This document shows positions 15,683 through 24,428 of a DNA stretch of 64,000 nucleotides, one piece after another (position 1 is the first letter of the stretch; every line of letters begins with the position of its first letter). This stretch comes from JBBTCX01 sp964494205 (GTDB lineage: Bacteria > Planctomycetota > Phycisphaerae > UBA1845), in NCBI GenBank assembly GCA_964494205.1, contig CAZBRD010000013.1, positions 62,001 through 126,000 on the forward strand, written 5' to 3'. Made by a program: the position numbers and the translations under genes. Under the pieces are notes generated by a model, which was not told the origin of the DNA, did not search any database, and worked only from the letters and a program-made list of their open reading frames with translations.

Positions 15683-16095
15683 GGGATGACTCCTGATTCG
15701 GTTCCTTCGGTCCATTCCAGAAACAACTGCGCGTCTTCCTTTCCGTGAGTCGCTGGCGATTTGTATCTTACATCGACTTTGCTGTTCCACACACCACAAA
15801 TGCTCTTGAAGTTGGTTTCGACCCCTGCATTGGAATGCAATTTGGATTGTGCTCCGCTGTGTAGCAAGAGTGCTTCCAGATCATGGACCTTGAAAGTTTC
15901 GGGAAGCTCCTGCAGGTCGAGCGTTTGGCAAATGTTCAGCTTTAGTTGACATTCAATTGCATGGCCGCCGACCCAGATTGATCCCGTATACAAACCCGCC
16001 TTTAACAAGGCGTTTGCCTCAGCGAGTCGTGTATCAACAAGTATCGAAAGCAAGTTTCGATCGATGATGGTGCGCGTTGAAAGCTGAACAGCCAA
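15661..16095 (-). CDS. HEPN-domain protein
   Basis: 144 aa. Residues about 20-80 match the HEPN helical pattern: RLAEANALLKAGLYTGSIWV, then GGHAIECQLKLNICQ and FKVHDLEALL. HEPN proteins are often toxins or RNases in two-gene modules, or nucleotide-binding scaffolds. The canonical Rx4-6H RNase motif is not clear here, so RNase activity is not assured. It is followed, with overlap, by a small partner gene. The pair sits between nuoC and nuoD on the same strand, an unusual place. Confidence 0.65.
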   Translation of the reverse strand: MAVQLSTRTIIDRNLLSILVDTRLAEANALLKAGLYTGSIWVGGHAIECQLKLNICQTLDLQELPETFKVHDLEALLLHSGAQSKLHSNAGVETNFKSICGVWNSKVDVRYKSPATHGKEDAQLFLEWTEGTESGVIPWLRKTH

Positions 16096-16205
16096 CTCTC
16101 GATCCCCAAAACACTAGCGGCACAAATCAAATTGTTAGCGGATCGAACTAGCAAAGACGAACCGCAACTTGAAGCCGATGCTCATTGTTCACTCGTTGGA
16201 GGAAA

Positions 16206-16739
16206 CTAGTGCTTCGGATTCGTCAGCTCAAACTCCGTAGTCGCCGGTATTCCGTGATACTCCAACGGGAACTCGTAGTCCTTCCGCAACGGATGACCGA
16301 TCCAGTCGTCGGCACAGAGGATTCGGCGAAGGTCGGGGTGGCCGGTGAATGTGATGCCCATCAGGTCGTATGCCTCGCGCTCGTGCCAATCCGCCGCGGG
16401 CCAGATAGTGGATACTGTGGGTAGCACGGGGTTGTCGCGGTCGCAGGTGACGCGGATGGCGAACTCGTGCGTGGCGGTCACCAGCGTGCCGATGCGATCG
16501 AGTGAAACGCTCATCAGGTCATAGACACACGCGAACTTATTGTCAGCCAGCAGGTCGACGGCAGTGATCGACCGCAGCAGGTTCAGTCGAAGGCGCGGGT
16601 CGTCGCGCAGGAACTTCGCGACCTCGACCCAACGGTCGGATTTCACCTCGGCATACGGGTGACTGCCGGCCATCGGTGTATCGACGATCGCGTCAGAAAA
16701 CGTTTTTTTGAGCAATTCAGCAATTTCTTCGGGTGCCAT
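16206..16739 (-). CDS. nuoC: NADH-quinone oxidoreductase subunit C
   Basis: 177 aa. Contains the 30-kDa subunit signature WHEREAYDLMGITFTGHPDL, then RRILCADDWIGHPLRKDYEFP, in its C-terminal half. It forms part of the peripheral arm of complex I together with NuoD. Normally nuoC and nuoD are adjacent or fused; here the HEPN pair lies between them. Upstream, where nuoB would be expected, is a lipoprotein gene on the same strand, so the operon is broken on both sides. Confidence 0.95.
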   Translation of the reverse strand: MAPEEIAELLKKTFSDAIVDTPMAGSHPYAEVKSDRWVEVAKFLRDDPRLRLNLLRSITAVDLLADNKFACVYDLMSVSLDRIGTLVTATHEFAIRVTCDRDNPVLPTVSTIWPAADWHEREAYDLMGITFTGHPDLRRILCADDWIGHPLRKDYEFPLEYHGIPATTEFELTNPKH

Positions 16740-16840
16740 TTTTTTCTCACGTTCGACGGCAAAGTTTATCTTGCGTGATATTAGTCGACCGTGGAAACAG
16801 CGTCCAACGGGTTGGCTGCTTGAGGATTGGTTTCATTCCG

Positions 16841-17581
16841 TCAACCGTTGTCGTTGTTTGAACCATTATCGTTGGCATTGGCATTCGTCGAGTTTCCAGC
16901 GACATTGTCATTGCTGTTGGCATTTCCGTTACCATTCCCGTTGTTGTTCGCGTTTGAGTTCGAATTGGTGTTGGGGGTGGCTACGTTGACGGTGACAAAC
17001 GTCGGCTCGCTCTGTTCGCCGGCGGCGTTTTCACCGACGCAACGGAACATGAGGTCACCGGTTCGGTCGGCTTCGAAGCGCACAATGCCCTCGGCAGTTT
17101 CGATCAAATCAACGATTCCGCCAGTGATTTGCACGATATTGATTGTGACTGCCTCGGTCGAACCAACGCTCTCGCACGTAAGTGTGACAGGATCGAGCAG
17201 GTTGACCGATGTATCAGAGGCCAGGAGTCGAACCGCCACGTTGACGAAACCCTGTACCTGCGTGTGACACTCCGAAATGACTTGATAAAGACCGTCACTG
17301 GCCGTGAGTCGAAGAAGCGCGTCGCCTTCACGCAGTGCCTGGAATCGTGTGTTGGGGTTTGTGGGATTGGAAAAAGTTCCGGCTGTGATCGGGAAAACCT
17401 CCCAGCGATAGGTGGCGATGGCGCCGGGGTTCGTCTCGTTGGCGATTACTTCGCGCGATTCGCCGACCCGCATTTCAGTCGGGCATTCCGGCGCAATGGA
17501 GATTGAGGTGCACGCGCGAAAGAAAACGAGGCATGTTGCGGCGACGACCAGCAGGCTGGCGGTCATGGTGGACTTTTTCAT
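16841..17581 (-). CDS. Exported protein with Ig/PKD-like repeats and Asn/Gly tail
   Basis: 246 aa from ATG 17581 (MKKSTMTASLL), which places the signal segment at the N-terminus; FFRACTS near residue 20 may be a lipobox. Two Ig/PKD-like beta domains follow, about 30-115 (SREVIANETNPGAIATYRWE) and 118-205 (VTLTCESVGSTEAVTIN). The last 40 residues are almost only Asn, Gly, Ala, Ser and Asp (NTNSNSNANNNGNGNG), probably a flexible spacer at the cell surface. No catalytic residue is seen. Confidence 0.65.
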   Translation of the reverse strand: MKKSTMTASLLVVAATCLVFFRACTSISIAPECPTEMRVGESREVIANETNPGAIATYRWEVFPITAGTFSNPTNPNTRFQALREGDALLRLTASDGLYQVISECHTQVQGFVNVAVRLLASDTSVNLLDPVTLTCESVGSTEAVTINIVQITGGIVDLIETAEGIVRFEADRTGDLMFRCVGENAAGEQSEPTFVTVNVATPNTNSNSNANNNGNGNGNANSNDNVAGNSTNANANDNGSNNDNG

Positions 17582-17783
17582 GGACCAAAATCTCCGTGTC
17601 TGCGAGCCTGATGAAACTCCGAATGCTCGTCCGCGTCGAGCGAAGTTTGCAAGGGGTCGCAATCAACCGCGCCGATTTTAGTGATGTCCGTGTAACGAAG
17701 CCAATTCAACAACCCGATGGCGGCCCGGCGCATGCTTGTACCAATAGGGCGGCGAAAAGTTGCCTGTCACCTTCGATTAGGCG

Positions 17784-18470
17784 TCACGTTCCGGGTGTGT
17801 GGCCATAGAGCTGGATGTGCAGGCGCGGGCAAAAGCGATAGCCGCGTTGCTTGCATAGCTCAGCCACCCATCGGCTTCGGGCGTCGAGGTCAGCCGTGGT
17901 GATGCCCTCGGGCATAAGCAGCACGTTGGATGGAGTGACGTGGCCGATTTTGTGCAAGAGGTCATCGATCTCATCGAGGTCATTCGGAGATGAGACGACG
18001 AACTTAAGTTGATAGTCGGGCATGTCCATGAGTCGCCGGATGACATCGAGGTTGATGCGCGATTCTTCGTGACGCTCGACCCATTCGTTTGACGCGCGAC
18101 CAGCGGGCGTGGAGTTGGCAAGTTTGGGACTGATGCTGGCGAGGTCGCAGGTGATGTCTTTCCAGACGGTTGCGGCGGTTTCGATGGTGAGATGCAGGTT
18201 TCGGTTCTTGAGTTTACGCGCGAGTTCTTCGACACCAGAAGCGATCATCGGCTCGCCGCCGGTCAAGACGACGTGCGAGCAATGGAACGCAGCCACCCGA
18301 CTGAGGATCGATTCGATGGAGAGGTTTTCGCCTTGCGGTTCCCATGAGGTCGTCGGGCTGTCGCACCAGGTGCAACGGAGGTTGCAGCCGGTGGTGCGAA
18401 TGAAAACGCTCGGCACGCCGGCTAGCTTGCCTTCGCCCTGAATACTATGAAATATCTCGTTGATGATCAC
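17784..18470 (-). CDS. queE: 7-carboxy-7-deazaguanine synthase (radical SAM)
   Basis: 228 aa. It starts INEIFHSIQGEGKLAGVPSV, the QueE substrate-binding signature. The 4Fe-4S ligands follow in the CNLRCTWCD motif (CxxxCxxC), then LTGGEP. QueE converts carboxy-tetrahydropterin to the deazaguanine base used for queuosine. The ATG overlaps the stop of the upstream lipoprotein gene (ATGA), so the two are cotranscribed. GTP cyclohydrolase I (folE), which supplies the pathway's first step in many bacteria, lies elsewhere in the window at 41827. queC and queD are not seen. Confidence 0.94.
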   Translation of the reverse strand: MIINEIFHSIQGEGKLAGVPSVFIRTTGCNLRCTWCDSPTTSWEPQGENLSIESILSRVAAFHCSHVVLTGGEPMIASGVEELARKLKNRNLHLTIETAATVWKDITCDLASISPKLANSTPAGRASNEWVERHEESRINLDVIRRLMDMPDYQLKFVVSSPNDLDEIDDLLHKIGHVTPSNVLLMPEGITTADLDARSRWVAELCKQRGYRFCPRLHIQLYGHTPGT

Positions 18471-19438
18471 GGTTGTTTGGGGTCTGCTGCGGCGTCTTCG
18501 GAATCGTTACCGTTCAGTACCGGCCAACGTAATTCGCTTTGAACAACGACCAAGTCCCATGAGTTGAGTTCAGCCTTGGTAGTACTTTTCGTGAACCAAG
18601 TGCCCCGTTTTGACTCCATGCGCATGAGATTGTCGAGGTCATAGTATTTCGTTTCGACGAATTCGTTGACCTGCGACGACATGCAGCGACAGACGATCGA
18701 GGTGACGGATTGATCATCGGCGGAAAGATAGACGTAGGGGCCCATCGGTACGGGGCCAGATTCAATCACGCGCGCGACGACGACGTTTGGTTTCTCATCG
18801 AGACCTCGTTCAATCGAGTATTTTCTACCAGACAGCGGCGGCCCGAATTGTTCAGCGGCTGCTTTTTCCAGTTCGGTTGAAACGTACAGCACCGTCGGTC
18901 CGTCGCGATTGTCCAGCACCTGCCACACGAGCGGCATGTTCTCGGTGGTTGAGATCACGCGCACGCCGCGTGATTCGGGAATGGTCTCTTTGCCCAGTTT
19001 GCGATGCCCCGGGAAACGCCAGAAAAAATCAGTGTACACGTATTGCCGCTCGACGGGATTGGCTTTGGTGGACATTCGGGCGGTCCGCTTTTGGACAGTG
19101 ACGGAGTGCGGAGGCGGTGGCGTTTTGCGCTCGCGATCGGGAATGGGATAGGGTGCGATGCGAGGAACAGTATCCAGCGGACTCTTCACTTCCTGCACGA
19201 TCAACGGAGCCAGCGCGATATCAAAACTGAAATCCTTCGGTTCATTCGGTTTGTAGAAGATAGCCTGCGAGAAGTGTTCGAGTGCGCGGTCCTGGATCAC
19301 GGTGGGGTCGACGACGGCGGGCTTACTAGTTTCGGTGATGTTGGCGGTGCGCGGGGCGCAAGCCGTGACGAAGACTCCTATACAAGTGACGACTGCGTAA
19401 CGCAGCAGGTGCAAACGTCGATGGCTTCGGTTGATCAC
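18467..19438 (-). CDS. Predicted lipoprotein upstream of queE
   Basis: 323 aa from a GTG at 19438, which has GAGGAT upstream and puts a short basic N-terminus before the membrane segment; the frame stays open further upstream. A clear lipobox (VTAC followed by APRT) ends the signal at about residue 28. The body is mixed alpha/beta with a Pro-rich stretch (TPPPPHS) but no known family. The C-terminal part reads as a beta-rich domain. It overlaps queE by 4 bp and starts 13 bp after the ArsC-like gene, giving a three-gene run. Confidence 0.7.
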   Translation of the reverse strand: MINRSHRRLHLLRYAVVTCIGVFVTACAPRTANITETSKPAVVDPTVIQDRALEHFSQAIFYKPNEPKDFSFDIALAPLIVQEVKSPLDTVPRIAPYPIPDRERKTPPPPHSVTVQKRTARMSTKANPVERQYVYTDFFWRFPGHRKLGKETIPESRGVRVISTTENMPLVWQVLDNRDGPTVLYVSTELEKAAAEQFGPPLSGRKYSIERGLDEKPNVVVARVIESGPVPMGPYVYLSADDQSVTSIVCRCMSSQVNEFVETKYYDLDNLMRMESKRGTWFTKSTTKAELNSWDLVVVQSELRWPVLNGNDSEDAAADPKQP

Positions 19439-19451
19439 GATTGCTTCATCC

Positions 19452-19826
19452 TCATTTCGCTCGCGACAGGCCAAGTGCGTCGGAGTACAACTCCTCATTG
19501 AAACCCACGATCAACGTCTTGCCGATTCGCAGCGTGGGTGCTCGCAGATTGCCGGTTGGGCCGATGAGGCACCGCAGGATTTCCGCATCGTCAGGCTCCG
19601 ACTTTGACACCGCGTGCCGGAAGATCGATCGCCCTTTTGTCCCGATCATCGTGCTGACCGAGCGGGCGAGTTTCAGGGCGTCGCCTTGTCCGAGTCGGGC
19701 GTCGGCATCGAGCGTCTCCTTCACCGGAATTCCATGGTCCGCGATGAACCCCTGCGCCAACTTACAGCTGTCACAGTGTCGGCGGAGATAGAACCAGTCA
19801 ATCTGTTTCGGCACCGTAAACTCCAT
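19452..19826 (-). CDS. ArsC/Spx-family thioredoxin-fold protein
   Basis: 124 aa from ATG 19826. The N-terminal half shows a thioredoxin-like strand and active site (WFYLRRHCDSCKLAQGF), with CxxC in place of the usual ArsC CxxxxxR loop. The C-terminal TGNLRAPTLRIGKTLIVGF corresponds to the region where ArsC has RPIxxxxxxxxxGR. This suits a reductase-like ArsC/YffB relative of unknown substrate. It begins a run with the lipoprotein and queE. The frame is open upstream through a short tandem repeat, which is unlikely to be coding. Confidence 0.65.
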   Translation of the reverse strand: MEFTVPKQIDWFYLRRHCDSCKLAQGFIADHGIPVKETLDADARLGQGDALKLARSVSTMIGTKGRSIFRHAVSKSEPDDAEILRCLIGPTGNLRAPTLRIGKTLIVGFNEELYSDALGLSRAK

Positions 19827-19829
19827 TGG

Positions 19830-19863
19830 GTTCCAGGCAACAGGCACCAGGCAGTAGGCAACA
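19830..19863. repeat. Short tandem repeat of 7-bp units (GGCAACA/GGCACCA type)
   Basis: Five degenerate 7-bp units (GGCAACA, GGCACCA, GGCAGTA, GGCAACA, GGCCGAA) lie just before the ArsC-like start codon. Such CTGTTGC repeats are common as intergenic microsatellites; here the array occupies the position of the leader and may alter its spacing. Confidence 0.55.
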
Positions 19864-19916
19864 GGCCGAATCTGGACTTCCCACTCTTGAAATAGTAGTA
19901 AGTTGGATTCAGCCAT

Positions 19917-20330
19917 GTTAACCCATGCGTATTAATTCCATTCTACAGCGCCAATACGGATTTGGTATTGTAACGGCGGTTCAAGAGACCGGAGAATTTA
20001 CCTACGATCAAGCGGCTGCCGCCGTCAGGCGCGAAGGAAATCATCTCAAAACAGATTCAATAGTCTGAATGACCATCCGAAGACTCGCCACGAAATAGTA
20101 GCTGCACGCAAGCACGTGGCCAACCGGTTGACAGCGAGACGGCGCTATGGGCAATGAGTGCCACACATTGGCATTAAGAAGTGAGTTGTCGTCGTGCGAG
20201 CAAAGCCAGGTGCGCCGGCGGCTCCCGATAACGCGGTTGATTCGTTGAATCGAGGGTCTCAACGAGTCACCGACTCATCGGAAGTCCGCCGGCGTCTGGT
20301 GTCCCAGGAGGAATGGGGGATTTCATGGGG
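19917..20330. other. Gap between divergent ArsC-like gene and prepilin; no certain gene
   Basis: A 47-codon plus-strand frame (19925-20068, starting MRINSILQRQYG) has plausible composition but no ribosome-binding site, so I do not call it a gene. A single GTGCCA-N5-TGGCAT palindrome at 20158-20174 resembles the operator-like repeats of the element at 4463-4652 but is isolated. Confidence 0.35.
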
Positions 20331-20363
20331 AGCCCCGGCGGCTGTTGGGGAACCGCCGGGGCT
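20331..20363 (-). terminator. GC-rich hairpin after the prepilin gene
   Basis: A perfect 11-bp stem (AGCCCCGGCGG / CCGCCGGGGCT) with an 11-nt loop, 9 bp beyond the prepilin stop codon. No U-tract follows on the minus strand, so it may end or protect the transcript rather than be a classical rho-independent terminator. Confidence 0.55.
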
Positions 20364-20372
20364 TTGGGGTCG

Positions 20373-21263
20373 TCAAGGAAGCGTCGGAAGATTAGGGTCA
20401 TTGGGATCCTGAACACCGGATGGCCAGAGGATTTGCCCGGCTGGGTCCCACGTTTCGGTGTATGAGTAGAGCACGGAAGCTGGTGACATTAGCGCTCGCT
20501 GCGAAACCGTTTCAAGGTGATGATCGAAGAACACCACGTTGTTGCCGCCAGGATGGCGCTTTCCGGAATTACGCGGACGATTCCAGTCGTCGGGGATTTC
20601 CGCAAGCTTGTCGAAGCGGAACGGGGCGTTCGCGTTGGCTACGCGGCCTTTCAATTTCGGTGCGTCATTGAGTGACGTGTTGTGCGCTCTAGCGTTGACC
20701 CATGTGCTGTCGGCGTAGAGCATCGTGTGCGTGGTGTCTCGATAAGCCGCGGCGTTGGGGTTGAAGATCAATCGCTCGGCGTCCGTCGTCGGTTTCAGGC
20801 CGGTCATATTGTTGACGCCATAGCTCCATCGAACGGTCCATTCTTCGGGTAGTTTGTAAATATCACCGATGCCCAGTGAGTCGGGATTGATACCGGTTCT
20901 TTCGCCAACGGGGTAAAGGCGGACCGGGTCGGCATCGCTGGGGCAAGCTGCGATCTCATACGGCCGCGGTACTTCCTGAAGCATCAATCGGGTTGGCTCA
21001 AAGGCTGCGAATACGCTGCCGCCGCCTGTCTGAGTCGTTGCACTTCGAACTGGAAATGTTTCGTGATTGTTGTTCAGATAAATCTGAGTGGATAGCGCCA
21101 TCGCACGAAGATTGGACGAGCAAGCGGTGTTTCGCGCCTGAGCCCGTGCATTCGACAGCGACGGCAATAAGATGGCAGCCATCAATGCGATGATGGCGAT
21201 GACGACGAGGAGCTCAACAAGGGTAAAACCCTCGTGTTTCCTACCTTGTTCACGCGTTGACAT
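20373..21263 (-). CDS. Type II secretion/type IV pilin-like protein (prepilin N-terminus)
   Basis: 296 aa. The prepilin peptidase site is HEGFTLVELLVVIAII (residues 10-25), followed by the hydrophobic helix LMAAILLPSLSNARAQA. The long globular domain ends with a KRHPGGNNVVFFDHHLETV block, a signature of the planctomycete prepilin-like H-X9-DG family, in which many paralogues exist per genome. It is probably a minor pseudopilin or exported surface protein. The ATG follows AGAGGTAA. A very strong ribosome-binding site followed by a six-codon frame lies 200 bp upstream (21447-21467). Confidence 0.88.
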   Translation of the reverse strand: MSTREQGRKHEGFTLVELLVVIAIIALMAAILLPSLSNARAQARNTACSSNLRAMALSTQIYLNNNHETFPVRSATTQTGGGSVFAAFEPTRLMLQEVPRPYEIAACPSDADPVRLYPVGERTGINPDSLGIGDIYKLPEEWTVRWSYGVNNMTGLKPTTDAERLIFNPNAAAYRDTTHTMLYADSTWVNARAHNTSLNDAPKLKGRVANANAPFRFDKLAEIPDDWNRPRNSGKRHPGGNNVVFFDHHLETVSQRALMSPASVLYSYTETWDPAGQILWPSGVQDPNDPNLPTLP

Positions 21264-21446
21264 GGATCATTTACCTCTTTCCTGACAGAACTTCTCCGAT
21301 GGCATCCGCCCGACTTGAGCGCACACCATTTCCCTCCGTTTTGCTGCAATTTTTGGTTGTGTGATGAGTGGTGCGTTCTCGATGCAAAAGACGGCGCGAC
21401 ATTGCCTGCCGCGCCGCTCATGATCTATGAGAACGCTGAAGAGTTG

Positions 21447-21480
21447 GTTAGCGACTACAGTACTGCATTGGTCACCTCCT
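21447..21480 (-). other. Strong ribosome-binding site with six-codon mini-ORF
   Basis: On the minus strand AGGAGGTGAC (21480-21471) is followed 2 nt later by ATG (21467) and the frame MQYCSR-stop. A near-ideal Shine-Dalgarno sequence is rare by chance, and the mini-ORF lies 180 bp before the prepilin start. It could be a leader peptide. The rest of the 520-bp gap (21264-21783) shows nothing else supportable. Confidence 0.35.
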
Positions 21481-21783
21481 AGATGTCGTCGCGGCTGCAG
21501 ATCAAGGAAATCGCGATCGAACTGCGAGAAATAGGCACGCCGTGTGCCAAACGGATGGCACAAATCAGACTGGGTTTTCTCGTGAGGAATCAAGGTTGGT
21601 GAGACCGTGCGAACGTTTGGCCGTTAACTCTCACGGGCGGTTGGCGATAATGCCCTTGCTATTTGCTTGTTCCGTGAACAGTTATTTGAATTACACGGCT
21701 GCAATACGATACAATTGACCTTACATTATTATCGGACATCCAGGAATTGGCGTGCTTATGGCCGGTTTTTCAATCGTTTTTGA

Positions 21784-23919
21784 ATGGGCGACGTCTTCAA
21801 GAATCCGCCGCGCAAGGTCGCATTTGGCAGCATCTGCTTGTTGCTGGCGTGGCCCGTGTCCGCGTTGGCAACGGTGGATTACTACGTCGCGGTCAATGGC
21901 CATGACGCGAATCCGGGGACATCACAACAGCCATTCGCGACGATAACCCGGGCACGCGATGCCGTTCGCACCCTGGTGGCCCGCGGGTTGACGCAAGATG
22001 TTCACGTATACATACGCGGCGGGATCTATCGAATCACGGAGCCAATTACTTTTGGCGTCCAGGATTCCGGCACGGCTGCTTTTGGCGTTCATTATGAGGC
22101 AGAGCCAGGTGAACATCCGGTCATCAGCGGCGGCAAAGTAATCAGCGGATTCTCACAGAACCCAAATGGTTCCTGGTCCACGGTGATTCCCGAAGCGGCG
22201 GGCGGGGCGTGGAATTTCCGCGAATTGTTCGTTAACGGCCACCGCAGAACAAGGGCGCGGCACCCAAACGTTGGCAACGAAAACAGGATCGCGTCGGCTG
22301 CACCCAATCAGCGAACCACGTTTCAGTTCAACGAAGCCGACATTCCGGCGACAACCAATCTCGCTGGTGCGGAGTTGGTGTTCTTCCACGACTGGAGCAT
22401 CTCGCGTGTCACGATCAGCGGTGTGAACCACGCGACGAATACGCTCACTACGGTCAACAACATCGGGCCTTCAGGACCGATCTATGCGATCACATACTTT
22501 GAGCCGAATCCAAGGTATTACGTCGAGAACCATGCGGCCCTGCTCGACGAACCCGGTGAGTGGCACCTCAACACGTCGAACGGAACGCTCACCTATTGGC
22601 CGATGCCGGGCGAAACGATCGCGACTGTCGAAGCAATTGCGCCGCTATCCGAGCAGCTCATCATCGTGCGCGGCAACTTCGCGCCGAGCGGAGCCCCCGG
22701 CGTGTTCGTGCGCAATCTGCATTTCGACGGCCTGCATCTCGAGCACAGTGCGTGGCCATTACCATTTGGTGGATTTGCGGAATATCAGGCCGGTTTCTAT
22801 GAGCCGCGCGACGGGTCGGGATACTACGACTTGCCTGCAGCCATGGTGCTTGAACAGGCGGATGGTTGCAGTTTCAAAAACGGCAGCGTTTCGCACGTCG
22901 GTGGCTGGGGCATCATGACGGGCCGAATAACGCAGAATTGCGAGATCATCGGCAACCTAGTTACGGATGTCGCAGGGACGGGTGTCATCGTCGGCGAGGA
23001 TCAGTATCGCAACGTTCGGAACAGCAACAACATCCCACTTGGGCAATGGTATAGCTTCGCGCCGCAGGAGGCTGCGCACCACAACGTCGTACAAAACAAT
23101 GTCGTTGAGCACACTGGCCAAGTGTACTTTGGCTGTGCGGGCATCTGGGTCGGGATCACGCGGAACAATGACATCTCGCGCAATCTCGTGCGTTATGTTT
23201 CGTGGTCGGGCGTTTCGATTGGCGGATTCTTCGACGCTGAGCCCACCCCGTGCAAAGAGAACAACATCTCGTTCAACCACATTCACAATGTAGTTGAGAT
23301 CATGTCTGATGGCGGTGGGATCTACACGCTGGGACTGCAAACAGGCACGGTCATTCGCGGCAACATCATCCACGAAGTTCCGTTGCAGCCGGGCATTTCG
23401 TCCAATGTGGGATTGTTTCTCGATCAGGCGACGACGGGCGTTTTGTGGGATCAGAACGCAGTGTTCTCCATCGTACGTCCGCCGGTGAAGGTGCATCTGG
23501 CTGGAGCGAACACGCTATCGAACAGCATGTTCATTCGATCGAGCACATCGATTCCGCACATCTTTTATCTCAACACACCGACGGGCAACATCACCCTGCA
23601 GAACAACACGCTGCTCACACTCGGCGGACTGATTGCTTGCGATCATTCCGTATACGACGTGACGCCGGCGGCCGGGCTGCAGTCTCCCTATTTCGAGTCG
23701 CTGCTTGGCGCACCGACATTCGATGGCTGTGCGTCGTGCAGCGGAGTGCCATACTCGGGGCACTTCCCCGACAGCTGCGGCACGTGCCAGGGCACCGACC
23801 AATCGTGTACGCCGGTGCCGGCTGTTTCTCAATGGTCCATGGCAGTTCTCGCATTGCTGCTTCTCACTGCGGCGACGATCGTCGTTAGAACTCGAGCTGG
23901 AAAAAGCGCGAGTCTGTGA
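21784..23919 (+). CDS. Secreted right-handed beta-helix protein with C-terminal sorting tail
   Basis: 711 aa. Signal segment (about 12-30), then a DUF1565-type opening (DYYVAVNGHDANPGTSQQPF) and a parallel beta-helix region up to about residue 600, with repeated NxI/V xxN segments (NCEIIGNLVTDV, NNDISRNLVRYV, NNISFNHIHNV). This fold is used by polysaccharide lyases and surface adhesins. A Cys-rich segment (about 650-680) precedes VPAVSQWSMAVLALLLLTA plus basic residues, the layout of IPTL/PEP-CTERM sorting tails. It is therefore probably processed and anchored at the outer surface. The start has no good ribosome-binding site. An 11-bp inverted repeat (AGCTGGAAAAA, 23895-23905 and 23967-23977) spans the stop. 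Confidence 0.8.
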   Translation: MGDVFKNPPRKVAFGSICLLLAWPVSALATVDYYVAVNGHDANPGTSQQPFATITRARDAVRTLVARGLTQDVHVYIRGGIYRITEPITFGVQDSGTAAFGVHYEAEPGEHPVISGGKVISGFSQNPNGSWSTVIPEAAGGAWNFRELFVNGHRRTRARHPNVGNENRIASAAPNQRTTFQFNEADIPATTNLAGAELVFFHDWSISRVTISGVNHATNTLTTVNNIGPSGPIYAITYFEPNPRYYVENHAALLDEPGEWHLNTSNGTLTYWPMPGETIATVEAIAPLSEQLIIVRGNFAPSGAPGVFVRNLHFDGLHLEHSAWPLPFGGFAEYQAGFYEPRDGSGYYDLPAAMVLEQADGCSFKNGSVSHVGGWGIMTGRITQNCEIIGNLVTDVAGTGVIVGEDQYRNVRNSNNIPLGQWYSFAPQEAAHHNVVQNNVVEHTGQVYFGCAGIWVGITRNNDISRNLVRYVSWSGVSIGGFFDAEPTPCKENNISFNHIHNVVEIMSDGGGIYTLGLQTGTVIRGNIIHEVPLQPGISSNVGLFLDQATTGVLWDQNAVFSIVRPPVKVHLAGANTLSNSMFIRSSTSIPHIFYLNTPTGNITLQNNTLLTLGGLIACDHSVYDVTPAAGLQSPYFESLLGAPTFDGCASCSGVPYSGHFPDSCGTCQGTDQSCTPVPAVSQWSMAVLALLLLTAATIVVRTRAGKSASL

Positions 23920-24168
23920 CGGTTTCGAGCCCGCACTTCGACGAATAATCAGCAAAGATTGCCGATTTTTTCCAGCTTTGGAGTTGGACTAAGTATTTCA
24001 TACGACATGAGGCTCGTTGAGGGCTCCGATTTTCCCTTTCGTGCGCGGATTTGAACGGACTCTTAACAAACCCATGAGTCGGGCCTGTTTTAATCACATG
24101 TGAGTAAATCTGGGACTTGTTTCATAAGTTGGTTGTTGTCCATAATTTGTATATTCAACAGGACGGCG

Positions 24169-24221
24169 CTACAATATATAGTGCATAAAACCTTGACCCG
24201 AGTCGATAATTGATCTAGCAT
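24169..24221 (+). promoter_or_regulatory. NrdR-like box and promoter of nrdJ
   Basis: 24169-24184 contains CAATATATAG, the exact core of the NrdR box consensus (ACACWATATATWGTGT), flanked by CTA and TGC. Immediately after it lies TTGACC (24193-24198), a 17-bp spacer and TAGCAT (24216-24221), a plausible sigma-70 promoter. Repression by the deoxyribonucleotide-sensing regulator NrdR is thus likely for the ribonucleotide reductase gene 208 bp downstream. Only one box is clear; NrdR usually binds two. Confidence 0.55.
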
Positions 24222-24299
24222 CCGAACTTCGAAAAACCGTTTGACAAGTAAATCGAAGAGTCGCACAGCCTAAGAGTAAAACTTATTTTTTTATCAGAG

Positions 24300-24336
24300 A
24301 TCGGACAAAGGGAAAAGGGCTTTTCATTTGTCCGAT
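24300..24336 (+). other. Long hairpin in the nrdJ leader
   Basis: A 10-bp perfect stem (ATCGGACAAA / TTTGTCCGAT) encloses a second inner stem (AAAAG / CTTTT) and is followed by a GTGTGTGTTTTT tract. It lies 93 bp before the nrdJ start, so it could serve as attenuator or leader structure. No cobalamin riboswitch box was found, although the enzyme needs B12. Confidence 0.5.
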
Positions 24337-24428
24337 GGGTGTGTGTTTTTGGTCCAAATGGTCAAGGATGGCGAACGCTTCGCATAACTTCTGAGTGGCG
24401 GCGAGGCGTGTAATGTGAGGGACGAGCC

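Noticed and set aside
20158..20174. Fourth copy of the GTGCCA-N5-TGGCAY operator
   Set aside because: Single, 15 kb away from the others and outside the element; probably chance.
24240..24428. Cobalamin riboswitch before nrdJ
   Set aside because: No B12 box or matching core was found in the leader; only a simple nested hairpin is present.
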